This document shows, piece by piece, positions 7,050 to 15,519 of a stretch of 51,077 nt of DNA. Position 1 is the stretch's first letter, and every line of letters starts with the position of its first letter. The position numbers were made by a program, and so were the translations under genes. The stretch covers positions 1 to 51,077 of the forward strand of contig CAYWVR010000025.1 in assembly GCA_964461715.1 (NCBI GenBank), given 5' to 3'. Under the pieces are notes generated by a model. That model was not told the origin of the DNA and ran no database searches. It was given only the letters and a program-made list of their open reading frames with translations. This stretch comes from CAYWVR01 sp964461715. Lineage in GTDB: Bacteria; Planctomycetota; Phycisphaerae; FEN-1346.

Positions 7050-9734
7050 TCAGTCGAGCCACTGGAAGTTGAGGATGCGGGGGTGATGGAACTCGTCGCT
7101 CAGGTTTCGATTGCCGTACACATTCGCTTCTCCCTCCGCTTTCCAGAGCTGATAGGCGGAGCTGGCGCTTCGATCGACAAGAGCCCAGAACCGACGGCTT
7201 CGGAGCGGCTGCTCCCGCCCGAGCTCCTTGAACTGGACGGTGCCGTAGATGGAGAACGTGTCGCTGCGGACGGTGACGAGGTTCGAGAGGCGGGTGTAGA
7301 CGAGGTCCTCCCGCTCGACCAGGCCCTTGGCGTCGGCGGTGTTGGTGGTGAAGGCCGTCTGGAAGCTGGGCGAGATGGTCAGGATTTCGGCCGGGGCCTG
7401 CAGCGCGTGCGGGGTGGGCCCCTGCAGGTGGCCGTGCAGCGTAGTCGCAAAGTTGGCGGCCAGGGGGAAACCGAGGCCCTGCTCCAGGGCCCCCAGGGTG
7501 ACCAGGGTGGCGCTGTTGAGGTTGATCAGTCCCGCCACGCGGTTCTCGGGGCCGCCGCGGCGGCCGGCGTTTGCCAACCCCTCGTCGTCGTCGTCGACCT
7601 TCCCGTCGCCGTCGTTGTCCATGCCGTCGTTCCAGGGCCCGCCGGTGCAGAGGACGCGGGAGGCGCGGAAGGCGGCGGCGGTGCCGGAGGTGTCGCGCCA
7701 GTTCCACTTCAGGGACCTCGGGAACTGGCTGAACTTGGTCACGTAGACGACCCAGGGGATGCTCCACCGCCCGTCCGCCTCGACCGAGAAGCGGAGGACC
7801 TGGTTCAGATCGCCGACGCGGGCGAAGGCCTTGAACGCGCCGATCGGGTCGTTGGGATCGTCGCGGACGGGGAGGGGGCCGTCACGGCTGCCGGCGTCCC
7901 AGTCGCCCTCCTCGGAGTTGGAATGCGGGACGCAGGCCGGGAACCGGAGGGGGGTGGCGCTGGGCAGCGACCCGACGATGTCGGCGACTCCCAGGTTCCC
8001 GTTGCCGCCCGGGTTCCAGTCGTCGACGTAGACGACGCGGATGGCCCCGCCCTGGCCGCCCCGCGTCTCGTTCTCCATGGCGAAGCGGCGATAGATGCGG
8101 CCTTGATCGTCGAGGGCCGCGATGTCGCTGTCCTCGCCGTTCAGAATCCAATCGAGGGGCAGGGCGGTGCTGCCCGGCCGCAGGACCATCCGGACCTCCG
8201 CCAGGGCGTCCTTGAGGTCCCGCTCGCCCTTGACGACGAGGGTCCGGTCCTGAAGCTGGATGACCTCCTGGTCGTCCATGCCGGCGGCGATGGCCTCGTT
8301 GCCGGCGGGGGTGATCGAGTCCCGGCTGCCGTCGACGAGGGTGTACTCGACGCGGATTTCGCTGGTATCGAGCTTGTTGGGGCTGGCATAGGCCTCGCCG
8401 GGCCAGGGGTTGAAGACCTCGGCTTCGATCAGGTAGGTGGTCTCCTTCTCCTCGTCCTCGCCGGTGACGGACTGCTCGGTGACCTTGAACTCGCTGAAGA
8501 AGGGCTGTCGACGGGCGGGGTAGAAGTTCTCCCCATCGAGCGTCACGTGGTCCCACGTGTGATCCTGGCGGCGGAAGCCGATGATGTTGGCGACGAACTG
8601 CTTGGCCTTGAGGGCCTCGGTGGGATTGGAGGCGTCGATGGCGGCGCTTCGGGTGAGGACCTCGTAGATGTCCTCGGCCGGGTCGAGGTTGATGTCGACG
8701 AGGCGGGCCGACCAGTCGCCCTCCGGGCTCGTCAGGTGTTCCGCGGAGAGCCCGTCGCCGGTGATCTGGGCGGTCCAGCTCACGGTGGTGTAGTTCAGGC
8801 GGTTCTGCCACTGGGCGGGGGTGGCGCGTTCGGACTTCAGGCCGCTCCAAATCTCCTCGAGGCGACTGTCGAAGGCCGTGCCGCCCGTCAGGCGAAGCTC
8901 GAACTCCTCGTCGATCGTGAAGGGCTTGTCGGCCTGGAGGTCTATGCCGCGGTTCTCGACGAGCGTGCCGCCCGTCCGCGGGATGTCGGGGGCCTGGACG
9001 CTGGGGGAGGCGGCGCCCCACCGGCCGGGCAGGTCGCCCGCCCCGTCGCCCAGGACGAGTACGGTGTTGCAGTTGCTGACGGGGAAGGGCTGGACGTCGC
9101 CCATGAAGTAGCCGTACCCGCGGGCGTCCTGGTAAATCCACGAGGAGCCGCTCGCCACGTTGCCGTGCACGTTGACGTTAATCAGGCCCCCGTGGTCGAT
9201 GACCGTAGCGCTGGCCAGCATGACGCCGTTCTCGAACGGGTAGACGATCTCGGGCATGTAGACGCCGTTTTCCGACGAGTAGGGCGGGCCGAAGTTGTTG
9301 ACGCCGCTGGGAGAGGCGTTGCCCACCTGGATGGCCCCGTCAAACCAGGAGCCCCCGACATGGTTGTAGGCGATCTGGCGGGGAGGGCTGTCGCCCTCGA
9401 TGGGCGAGGTCATCCAGACGTCGGCTCCGGTGGGGGCATCGTAGGGCTCGGTGCTTTCGGCCCCCGTCAGGAGGTTCGCCAGACCCGGGGCAAACGGACC
9501 GCGGCGACCGCGGGGGTCGCCCGGCTGTTCGTACTCCTCCCAGAGGTCTGTGATCATGTCGTGGCAGACGTAGTCGACGACGTCGTCGGCCGTGATCTGC
9601 ATCTGGCTGCTGAGGGCGTAGCTGCGGGCGGTAGACCGTTCGATGCTGCTCATCGTGACGAACGCCACGCCGATGACGGCCAGAATGGCCAGCAGGCCCA
9701 GGACCACGATCAGGACGGAACCGCGCTGTCTCAT
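7050..9734 (-). CDS. GspK-like minor pseudopilin with helix-hairpin-helix region
   Basis: This is an 894-residue protein. The N-terminus MRQRG/SVLIVVLGLLAIL is a prepilin peptidase site with a hydrophobic helix and no Glu at +5, as in GspK. A long exoplasmic part follows. At about residues 702-718 an Asp-rich D-N-D-G-D-G-K-V-D-D-D-D-E segment looks like a calcium-binding loop. It is followed by GLINLNSATLVTLGAL, the helix-hairpin-helix pattern seen in GspK. GspK is normally near 330 residues, so this is far longer; the central 500 residues are not recognised. The ATG at 9734 has GAGGAGCG upstream. It is third in a prepilin operon. Confidence 0.78.
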   Translation of the reverse strand: MRQRGSVLIVVLGLLAILAVIGVAFVTMSSIERSTARSYALSSQMQITADDVVDYVCHDMITDLWEEYEQPGDPRGRRGPFAPGLANLLTGAESTEPYDAPTGADVWMTSPIEGDSPPRQIAYNHVGGSWFDGAIQVGNASPSGVNNFGPPYSSENGVYMPEIVYPFENGVMLASATVIDHGGLINVNVHGNVASGSSWIYQDARGYGYFMGDVQPFPVSNCNTVLVLGDGAGDLPGRWGAASPSVQAPDIPRTGGTLVENRGIDLQADKPFTIDEEFELRLTGGTAFDSRLEEIWSGLKSERATPAQWQNRLNYTTVSWTAQITGDGLSAEHLTSPEGDWSARLVDINLDPAEDIYEVLTRSAAIDASNPTEALKAKQFVANIIGFRRQDHTWDHVTLDGENFYPARRQPFFSEFKVTEQSVTGEDEEKETTYLIEAEVFNPWPGEAYASPNKLDTSEIRVEYTLVDGSRDSITPAGNEAIAAGMDDQEVIQLQDRTLVVKGERDLKDALAEVRMVLRPGSTALPLDWILNGEDSDIAALDDQGRIYRRFAMENETRGGQGGAIRVVYVDDWNPGGNGNLGVADIVGSLPSATPLRFPACVPHSNSEEGDWDAGSRDGPLPVRDDPNDPIGAFKAFARVGDLNQVLRFSVEADGRWSIPWVVYVTKFSQFPRSLKWNWRDTSGTAAAFRASRVLCTGGPWNDGMDNDGDGKVDDDDEGLANAGRRGGPENRVAGLINLNSATLVTLGALEQGLGFPLAANFATTLHGHLQGPTPHALQAPAEILTISPSFQTAFTTNTADAKGLVEREDLVYTRLSNLVTVRSDTFSIYGTVQFKELGREQPLRSRRFWALVDRSASSAYQLWKAEGEANVYGNRNLSDEFHHPRILNFQWLD

Positions 9735-9765
9735 GAGAACGCTCCTCGACGTCGGAGACGGTCGA

Positions 9766-10653
9766 TCAGGGATCGCCGATCAGAATGACTTCCTGGAGGC
9801 TGAACCTGGCCTCCTCGTCGTCCCGGTCCGCATCCGGGTCGCGGACGGTGGCCGTGATGCGCAGCGCCCGGGGCCACGTCCCGTCGGTGTAGCTCTCGGC
9901 CGAGAACCCGTGGGAGAAATTTTCTCCGTCGAAGCTCTCGACGTGGAAGTCCGTAATGGCGGTGGCCATGATCCGCCGGAGGGTCTCGGGCATGGCCGAG
10001 ACGCCGCCCGCCTTCGTCCAGGGATAGACGACCACCGTGTTCATGGTGCGTCGCTCGGTGGTTCCGTGGGTGAGGTTCGCGAGCCAGGGGGCGTTGCTTC
10101 GGATGTCCAGGTCGCCGAGGGAGCCGGTGTCGCCCGCCTCGCCGCAGACGAGCCAGAGCCCGCGTCCGAGGACGGGGAGCCCGTGCCCCTCAAAGAACTC
10201 CAGGGGCGAGGACGTGCCGTTGCGATTGTAGCCGGTGGCCATCTCGGGGGGCGCGTAGCGGACGTTCGTGGTGTACATGACCTCGGCGGCCGTGGCGGCA
10301 TATTCCTCACTGCCGCTCGACTCGAACGTGCTTCGGTTCCAGTTTCCGATGGACACGAAGGCGAGGGTGTCGCCGGCGGTAGCGCTGCCCTCCCCGCCGA
10401 CGTCTCCGCCGATCTGGAGGTACCCCTCCCGGGCCATGCCGCGGATGTCGCGGTGGAGGTGGTCGAACACGCCGCGAAGCTGTTGCTGGGCAAAGGAGGC
10501 CGTCTCGGCCTCGCCGGCGGTGCGGGTGGCGATCTGGAAGATCTCGACCACGCCGACCATCATGATCATCATGAGGCCGGCGGCCGTGATGAGCTCGACG
10601 AGCGTGAAGGCCCGGCGTCGCCGGGAGGTCGCACCTCGTGTGGGCTGGATCAT
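9766..10653 (-). CDS. PulJ/GspJ-like prepilin-type protein
   Basis: This 295-residue protein has a prepilin leader RRRRA/FTLVELITAAG. The cleavage site has Ala rather than Gly at -1, and the E at +5 of the mature form is present. One N-terminal membrane helix is followed by a beta-rich exoplasmic domain that includes RIMATAITDFHVESFDG, typical of PulJ/GspJ proteins. It would act as a minor pseudopilin at the tip of a type II secretion or type IV pilus-like filament. It follows the PilV-like gene after 2 nt and precedes the GspK-like gene by 31 nt. No GspG/E/F genes are in view. Confidence 0.82.
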   Translation of the reverse strand: MIQPTRGATSRRRRAFTLVELITAAGLMMIMMVGVVEIFQIATRTAGEAETASFAQQQLRGVFDHLHRDIRGMAREGYLQIGGDVGGEGSATAGDTLAFVSIGNWNRSTFESSGSEEYAATAAEVMYTTNVRYAPPEMATGYNRNGTSSPLEFFEGHGLPVLGRGLWLVCGEAGDTGSLGDLDIRSNAPWLANLTHGTTERRTMNTVVVYPWTKAGGVSAMPETLRRIMATAITDFHVESFDGENFSHGFSAESYTDGTWPRALRITATVRDPDADRDDEEARFSLQEVILIGDP

Positions 10654-10655
10654 GG

Positions 10656-11384
10656 TCAGTTCCCGATAATCATGTGATAGACGCCCACGACGCCGGTCAG
10701 GCTGACCCAGTTGTTCGTGGACACGGGGGACGCCTTGTACCCTTGCGACCCTTCCGCGGTCATCACGTGGATCGTGTCGTCGGCGAGCATCGGGGCCGGG
10801 GTGTCGTTGGTGTCGATGTAGTCGACCGCGTAGGCCTCGCCCCGTCCCTCGGCCTGGTAGAGGACGTACTCGCCGGGCCCCGCGGGGCTGACCGGATTCT
10901 GGGGGTTGGGCAGGTCCTTCCAGAGGTCCAGCCGGACCTCCGACCCGCGGGACTTGTGGATGGCCAGGGCGACGAGGTATCGCCCGTCGCCGTGTCCGTT
11001 GCGGTCCGGAAACCGCGTCATGCAGATGTTGGCCGTGTAATTGCCCGTACCCCAGGCGCTGCCGGTGTAGGCGTAGCGGCGGTTCTTGACGAAGATGTTC
11101 GGGTTGTAGGTGTTGAGCTTGTGCGGGAAGCGGGTGCTCAGCGAGCCCGTGGCGTTCCGGATGTAGTTGTTGCCGTAGTCGAGGGGCTTCATCCGGTTGG
11201 CCCGCAACGTGGCGGCCAGGCTCCGGGCGAAGAGTGCGGCATGGGTCAGCTCGTCGCCGCGCCGGCTCTGGTTGATGGCCACCGGGAAGACCGAGGCGAC
11301 CATGGCCATGCCGATGCCCAAAATGCCCACCGCCATCATCACCTCGGTGAGGGTAAATCCGCCTCGTGTGTTGCGTGTTCGCAT
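10656..11384 (-). CDS. PilV/GspI-like prepilin-type protein
   Basis: This 242-residue protein has a class III leader RNTRGG/FTLTEVMMAVGILG, with Gly at -1, Phe at +1 and Glu at +5. A hydrophobic helix (to about residue 33) precedes a globular domain of unknown detail, rich in Asn and Tyr. Its place before PulJ- and GspK-like genes fits the order of minor pseudopilin operons. The start at 11384 has GGAGGAGCG about 6 nt upstream and lies some 50 nt from a good -35/-10 promoter. Longer upstream readings are not supported. Confidence 0.83.
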   Translation of the reverse strand: MRTRNTRGGFTLTEVMMAVGILGIGMAMVASVFPVAINQSRRGDELTHAALFARSLAATLRANRMKPLDYGNNYIRNATGSLSTRFPHKLNTYNPNIFVKNRRYAYTGSAWGTGNYTANICMTRFPDRNGHGDGRYLVALAIHKSRGSEVRLDLWKDLPNPQNPVSPAGPGEYVLYQAEGRGEAYAVDYIDTNDTPAPMLADDTIHVMTAEGSQGYKASPVSTNNWVSLTGVVGVYHMIIGN

Positions 11385-11438
11385 CGTTTCGCTCCTCCGG
11401 ACGCATCCGGGCGGGCCGACCGCCTCGGCTCCGCTGGC

Positions 11439-11467
11439 ATTATAGCGGTCGGCAACGGGGCCAGCAA
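11439..11467 (-). promoter_or_regulatory. sigma-70-type promoter of the prepilin operon
   Basis: On the minus strand TTGCTG (11467-11462), a 17-nt spacer and a perfect TATAAT (11444-11439). The start would lie near 11432, giving a leader of about 48 nt with a GGAGGAGCG ribosome site. Confidence 0.65.
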
Positions 11468-11777
11468 CGGTGTAGCCCGCCGTGAGCCCGAGTTCCGGGC
11501 CCCTAAGGGCTGTTCGCCGCCCTCGCGAGCGTCGCGCGGGGGGCCGCCGGGGCGCGGTGGTTCCACATGCACTCTCAAGGGCCCGGGAACTGGGTGTGAA
11601 TCGTCCCGAACTCCAGGTGTCCGCGGCTTTTCGGGGCCTTCGGCACGCTTCCGCGATCGTTCGCGTGTGAAGCGGAGCGTTTCGCTGCACCTGGACCGGG
11701 CCGATGGCCGATGCATGCGAGGAGCCCGTCGGCGGCGTCCCGACACGCCGCCCACCCGCCGCACCCGAGGAGGAAAC
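11468..11777. other. divergent intergenic region, no gene seen
   Basis: This is about 310 nt between the prepilin promoter and the epimerase gene. Only low-complexity Arg/Pro-rich reading frames cross it. It is GC-rich with several short inverted repeats. No -10 box like those elsewhere in the window stands out for the epimerase. The last bases hold the GAGGAGGA ribosome site (about 11767-11774). Confidence 0.5.
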
Positions 11778-12908
11778 GTGCCCTTGCCCAAGCGGACCCC
11801 CGTCCTGAACATCGTCGGCGCGCGGCCGAATTTCATGAAGATCGCCCCCCTGATGCGGGCCTACGCCGCGGCGCCGAACCTGAGGCCCGTCCTTGTCCAC
11901 ACCGGCCAGCACTACGACGCCCGGATGAGCCACCTCTTCTTTGAGGAGCTCGAAATTCCCCGCCCGGACCTCAATCTCGAGGTCGGAAGCGGCACCCATG
12001 CCGCGCAGACGGCCGAGGTGATGCGGCGGTTCGAGCCGGTCATCGGCGAGGAACGGGCCGGGGCCGTTCTCGTCGTCGGCGACGTCAACTCCACCCTCGC
12101 CTGCGCCCTCGTGGCCTCCAAGCTGGGCGTGCCCGTGGCCCACGTGGAGGCGGGCCTGCGGAGCTTCGACCGCTCGATGCCCGAGGAAATCAACCGCCTC
12201 CTGACCGACCAGATCAGCGACTGGCTCTTCGTCACCGAGCCCAGCGGCCTGGCGAACCTCAGGAACGAGGGTATCCCCGACGAACGGGTCCACTTCGTCG
12301 GCAATGTCATGATCGACACGCTCCTGGGGAACCTGGAGAAGGCCCGCCGCTCCAGCGTCGTCGGGGACCTGGGCCTGAAGCCGGGCGGATACGGAGCCGT
12401 GACACTCCATCGCCCCGCCAACGTCGACGATCCGGAGGTTCTCAAGCGTCTGATGGGGGTGCTCCGGGAGCTGGCCGAGGAGCTGCCCCTCATTTTCCCC
12501 GCCCATCCCCGCACGATGAAGAACCTGCGGGCCTTCCATTTCCTGGAGGCCGACGCGACGCACGCGGGCGGCATCCGCCTGGTCGAACCCTACGGCTATC
12601 TCGATTTCCTCCGCCTCCTCGGCGACGCCCGGGTCGTCCTGACCGACTCCGGCGGCATCCAGGAGGAGACGGCCATCCTCAAGGTTCCGTGCCTGACCCT
12701 GCGGGAATCGACCGAGCGGCCCGTGACCGTGGACGTGGGCTGCAACCAGATCGTGGGGACCGACCCGGACCGCATCCGGGCGGCGTTCCGTCGGGTGCTG
12801 GCGACCGAGGACTTCACCTGCGGGACGCCGGAGAAATGGGACGGACGGGCCGCCGAGCGGATCGTCGCCGTGCTGGCCGAGGCCCTCGGGACCCCGGCAG
12901 GCGCGTAA
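11778..12908 (+). CDS. wbpI: non-hydrolysing UDP-GlcNAc-type 2-epimerase (WbpI/WecB family)
   Basis: This 376-residue epimerase has the family landmarks: GARPNFMKIAPL at the N-terminus, HTGQHYDARMS, VVGDVNSTLA, HVEAGLRSFDRSMPEEINR, TLHRPANVDD, and LTDSGGIQEETAILKVPCLTLR for nucleotide and sugar binding. With the four genes that follow, the likely substrate is UDP-GlcNAc3NAcA, giving UDP-ManNAc3NAcA as WbpI does in Pseudomonas. UDP-GlcNAc epimerase activity (WecB) is the alternative. The start is a GTG at 11778 with GAGGAGGA upstream. It converges with wbpA (12-nt gap). Confidence 0.88.
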   Translation: MPLPKRTPVLNIVGARPNFMKIAPLMRAYAAAPNLRPVLVHTGQHYDARMSHLFFEELEIPRPDLNLEVGSGTHAAQTAEVMRRFEPVIGEERAGAVLVVGDVNSTLACALVASKLGVPVAHVEAGLRSFDRSMPEEINRLLTDQISDWLFVTEPSGLANLRNEGIPDERVHFVGNVMIDTLLGNLEKARRSSVVGDLGLKPGGYGAVTLHRPANVDDPEVLKRLMGVLRELAEELPLIFPAHPRTMKNLRAFHFLEADATHAGGIRLVEPYGYLDFLRLLGDARVVLTDSGGIQEETAILKVPCLTLRESTERPVTVDVGCNQIVGTDPDRIRAAFRRVLATEDFTCGTPEKWDGRAAERIVAVLAEALGTPAGA

Positions 12909-12920
12909 GTCCTTGGCAGG

Positions 12921-14252
12921 TCACGCCTTGACGATCTTCTCCCGCCCGTTCGCGACGCCGGCCGTGGCGTTGCGGGTGTCGATGACCAGCGGGCTGTGAG
13001 CCACGATCCACGCGTAATCGTAGTCCGAATGGTCCGTGGAGATGAGCACGACGTCCCGGGCCGCCAGCGTCTCCTCGGTCAGTTCCAGGCTCTTCATTCT
13101 CAGGTCATGCTCGCGCTGTCGCGGCGTCTTGGGGACGTAGGGGTCGTTGTAGTCGACGTGGGCCCCGAGCTCGCGGAGCTTCTCGATGAGGATGATCGAC
13201 GGGCTCTCGCGCATGTCGTCGACGTCGGGCTTGTAGGCGAGCCCCAAGACAAGCACCTTGGCCCCCTTCAGGGCCTTGCCCCGCTCGTTCAGGGCTACCA
13301 TCAGCCGGTGGATGACGTAATCGGGCATGGAGGTGTTGATCTCGCCGGCCAGCTCGATGAAGCGGGTGGCAATCTCGTATTCCCGGGCCTTCCACGTCAG
13401 GTAGAACGGGTCGATGGGGATGCAGTGGCCCCCCAGGCCGGGCCCGGGCGTAAAAAACGTCTTGTTCTCGCGTTTGCCGAAGCCGAACGGCTTGGTGCCG
13501 GCGGCCTCCAGGACCTCCCACACGTCGATGCCCATGCGGGTGAAGATGACTTTCAGCTCGTTGACGAGGGCGATGTTGACGGACCGGTAGATGTTCTCGG
13601 TCAGCTTGGTGGCCTCGGCGGCCTCGCAGCTCGAGACGCGGACGACCTCCGTCACGCAGGCCCCGTAGAGGGCCGCGGCCAGCGCGCCGCTGGTCTCATC
13701 GAACCCGCCGACCACCTTGGGAATGGTCCGGGTCGTGAAATTCGGGTTGCCGGGGTCCTCGCGTTCGGGGCTGAACGCCAGGAAGAAGTCCTTTCCGGCC
13801 ACGAGGCCCGAGGTCTCCAGAATGGGCCGGAGCACGTCCCGCGTGGTGCCGGGATAGGTCGTGGACTCCAGGATCACGAGCTGCCCGGCCTTCAGGTGGC
13901 GGGCCAGGGTCTCGCCGGTTCGCTCGATGAACGTCATGTCCGGCTCGCGCTGCTTCGTCAGCGGGGTGGGGACGCAGATGAGGATGGTGTCGATCTCGGA
14001 GAGCCGCGAGAAGTCCGTGGTGGCCGAGAAACGGCCGTCCTGACGCATTTCGGCGATGGCTGAGGCGGGGATGTGCTTGATGTAGGAGCGGCCGGTCTCC
14101 AGGGCCTCGATCTTCTCCGGGTCGATGTCGAAGCCCACCACCCGGAACCCCGCGACGGCGAACGTGTGGGCGAGCGGCAGGCCCACGTATCCCATGCCGA
14201 CGACGCCCACGACGGCCGAGCGGTCCTCGATGCGCTGGAGCAGGTCCTCCAT
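12921..14252 (-). CDS. wbpA: UDP-N-acetyl-D-glucosamine 6-dehydrogenase (WbpA-like)
   Basis: This 443-residue nucleotide-sugar dehydrogenase catalyses two NAD-dependent oxidations at C6, giving UDP-GlcNAcA, the first step of the pathway. The N-terminal Rossmann motif is GMGYVGLPLA (about residues 19-28). The catalytic Cys lies in GGHCIPIDPFYL. The C-terminal substrate domain contains LGLAYKPDVDDMRESPS. The family includes UDP-glucose and UDP-ManNAc dehydrogenases; the neighbours favour UDP-GlcNAc. The ATG at 14252 has GAGAAGGA upstream. It is divergent from wbpB, with both 5' ends in a 208-nt spacer. Confidence 0.9.
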   Translation of the reverse strand: MEDLLQRIEDRSAVVGVVGMGYVGLPLAHTFAVAGFRVVGFDIDPEKIEALETGRSYIKHIPASAIAEMRQDGRFSATTDFSRLSEIDTILICVPTPLTKQREPDMTFIERTGETLARHLKAGQLVILESTTYPGTTRDVLRPILETSGLVAGKDFFLAFSPEREDPGNPNFTTRTIPKVVGGFDETSGALAAALYGACVTEVVRVSSCEAAEATKLTENIYRSVNIALVNELKVIFTRMGIDVWEVLEAAGTKPFGFGKRENKTFFTPGPGLGGHCIPIDPFYLTWKAREYEIATRFIELAGEINTSMPDYVIHRLMVALNERGKALKGAKVLVLGLAYKPDVDDMRESPSIILIEKLRELGAHVDYNDPYVPKTPRQREHDLRMKSLELTEETLAARDVVLISTDHSDYDYAWIVAHSPLVIDTRNATAGVANGREKIVKA

Positions 14253-14363
14253 GGACGGGTTCCTTCTCGCTGGGGCGGCCAAACCGCCGGGCTCTTTGTG
14301 ACGTTGTATCGGCCGGGCCCGCCGCCCCGGTTGAGGCGGTCTTGGGCCGGCCCCCCCACTTTC

Positions 14364-14391
14364 TTGACACCCCCCTCGGGGGGCCTATAAT
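14364..14391 (+). promoter_or_regulatory. perfect-consensus sigma-70 promoter of wbpBDE
   Basis: TTGACA (14364-14369), a 16-nt spacer and TATAAT (14386-14391). Both hexamers are exact consensus. The spacer is a C-run/G-run inverted repeat around CCCCCTCGGGGG. The leader is about 62 nt. Near its end CCTTC-GGTC-GAAGG (14439-14452) can pair and overlaps the GAAGGAGA ribosome site. Confidence 0.8.
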
Positions 14392-14460
14392 ACAGCCCAC
14401 CTTGGCCGGGTCGAACGTTTTCCACCAAGGCCCCCGGCCCTTCGGTCGAAGGAGAGTGAT

Positions 14461-15465
14461 TTGGTCACGGTAGCCGTCATCGGCGGTGGGGGATGGGGCA
14501 AGAATCACGTCCGCAACTTCCACCAAATCCCTTCCTGCCGCCTCAGGACCATCTGCGACCTCAACGAAGCCGTCCTGGAGGTTCACCGGAAGGCCTGCGA
14601 GGGCGTTCGGACCACTACCGACGCCGACGACGTCTTCGGCGATCCCGAGGTCGACGCCGTCGTTATCGCCACCGACGCCCCCAGCCATTACGGCCTCGTC
14701 CGGGCCGCTCTGGAGGCCGGGAAGCACGTGCTGGTCGAGAAGCCCATGACCCTCGTCTCCGGCGAGGCCGAGGATCTCGCGCTTCGGGCCGAGCAGGCCG
14801 GTCGCGTTCTCATGGTCGGCCATCTGCTGGAATATCACCCCTGCGTCCTCCAGCTCAAAGGGCTCCTGGACGACGGGGAGCTCGGCCATCTTCGCTATCT
14901 GTACGGCCAGAGGGTCAATCTGGGCGTCGTCCGGGCCGACGAGAACGCCTGGTGGAGCCTCGCCCCGCACGACGTCTCGGTCATCCTGTTCCTGCTCGGG
15001 GCCGAGCCGGTCACGGTCACGGCCCAGGGCCAGGCCTACCTCCAGGAGGGGGTGGAGGACGTGGTGTTCGCCCAGCTCAAGTTCGCCGACGGCCGCATGG
15101 CCCACGTCCACGTCTCCTGGTTCGATCCGCACAAAATCCGCAAGATGACCCTCGTCGGGTCCGAGAAGATGGCCACCTTCGACGACATGGAGCCGGCCGA
15201 GAAAATCCGCATCTACGACAAGGGCGTCGAGCGGGAGGAGGGCGTCGTGGCCTACGAGCAGTCCCTCTCGCTCCGCGCGGGCGATATCCTGATCCCCCGA
15301 ACGGCCTCCGGAGAGCCCCTGCGGGCCGAATGTCTGCACTTTCTGGACTGCGTCGAGACCGGCGCCACGCCGCGCAGCGACGGCCGCGACGGACTCCGTG
15401 TTGTCCGCGTCCTGGAAGCCGGCCAGCGGAGCCTCCGCGCCGGCGGAGCCCCCGTCACTTTGTAG
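14461..15465 (+). CDS. wbpB: Gfo/Idh/MocA oxidoreductase, UDP-GlcNAcA 3-dehydrogenase (WbpB-like)
   Basis: This 334-residue protein has an N-terminal Rossmann fold (IGGGGWGKNH, residues 6-15) and the family's EKP motif (LVEKPMTL). A C-terminal beta sheet domain follows, with HLLEYHP and the sugar-binding WSLAPHDVS. WbpB-type enzymes oxidise C3 of UDP-GlcNAcA, so that WbpE can add the amine. The start is TTG at 14461; GAAGGAGA lies 5-6 nt upstream and the frame has no better start. It is first of three same-strand genes (wbpB-wbpD-wbpE, gaps of 54 and 52 nt). Confidence 0.88.
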   Translation: MVTVAVIGGGGWGKNHVRNFHQIPSCRLRTICDLNEAVLEVHRKACEGVRTTTDADDVFGDPEVDAVVIATDAPSHYGLVRAALEAGKHVLVEKPMTLVSGEAEDLALRAEQAGRVLMVGHLLEYHPCVLQLKGLLDDGELGHLRYLYGQRVNLGVVRADENAWWSLAPHDVSVILFLLGAEPVTVTAQGQAYLQEGVEDVVFAQLKFADGRMAHVHVSWFDPHKIRKMTLVGSEKMATFDDMEPAEKIRIYDKGVEREEGVVAYEQSLSLRAGDILIPRTASGEPLRAECLHFLDCVETGATPRSDGRDGLRVVRVLEAGQRSLRAGGAPVTL

Positions 15466-15519
15466 CCGCGAGGCCTTCGCCGCCCGCGGTTTGCCCTCTG
15501 GATATCGAGGAACCCGACC

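Noticed and set aside
6369..9788. 1139-residue open frame on the plus strand
   Set aside because: It lies antisense to the VWA and GspK-like genes, has Gly/Val/Glu-rich low-complexity translation and no ribosome site. It is a GC-skew shadow.
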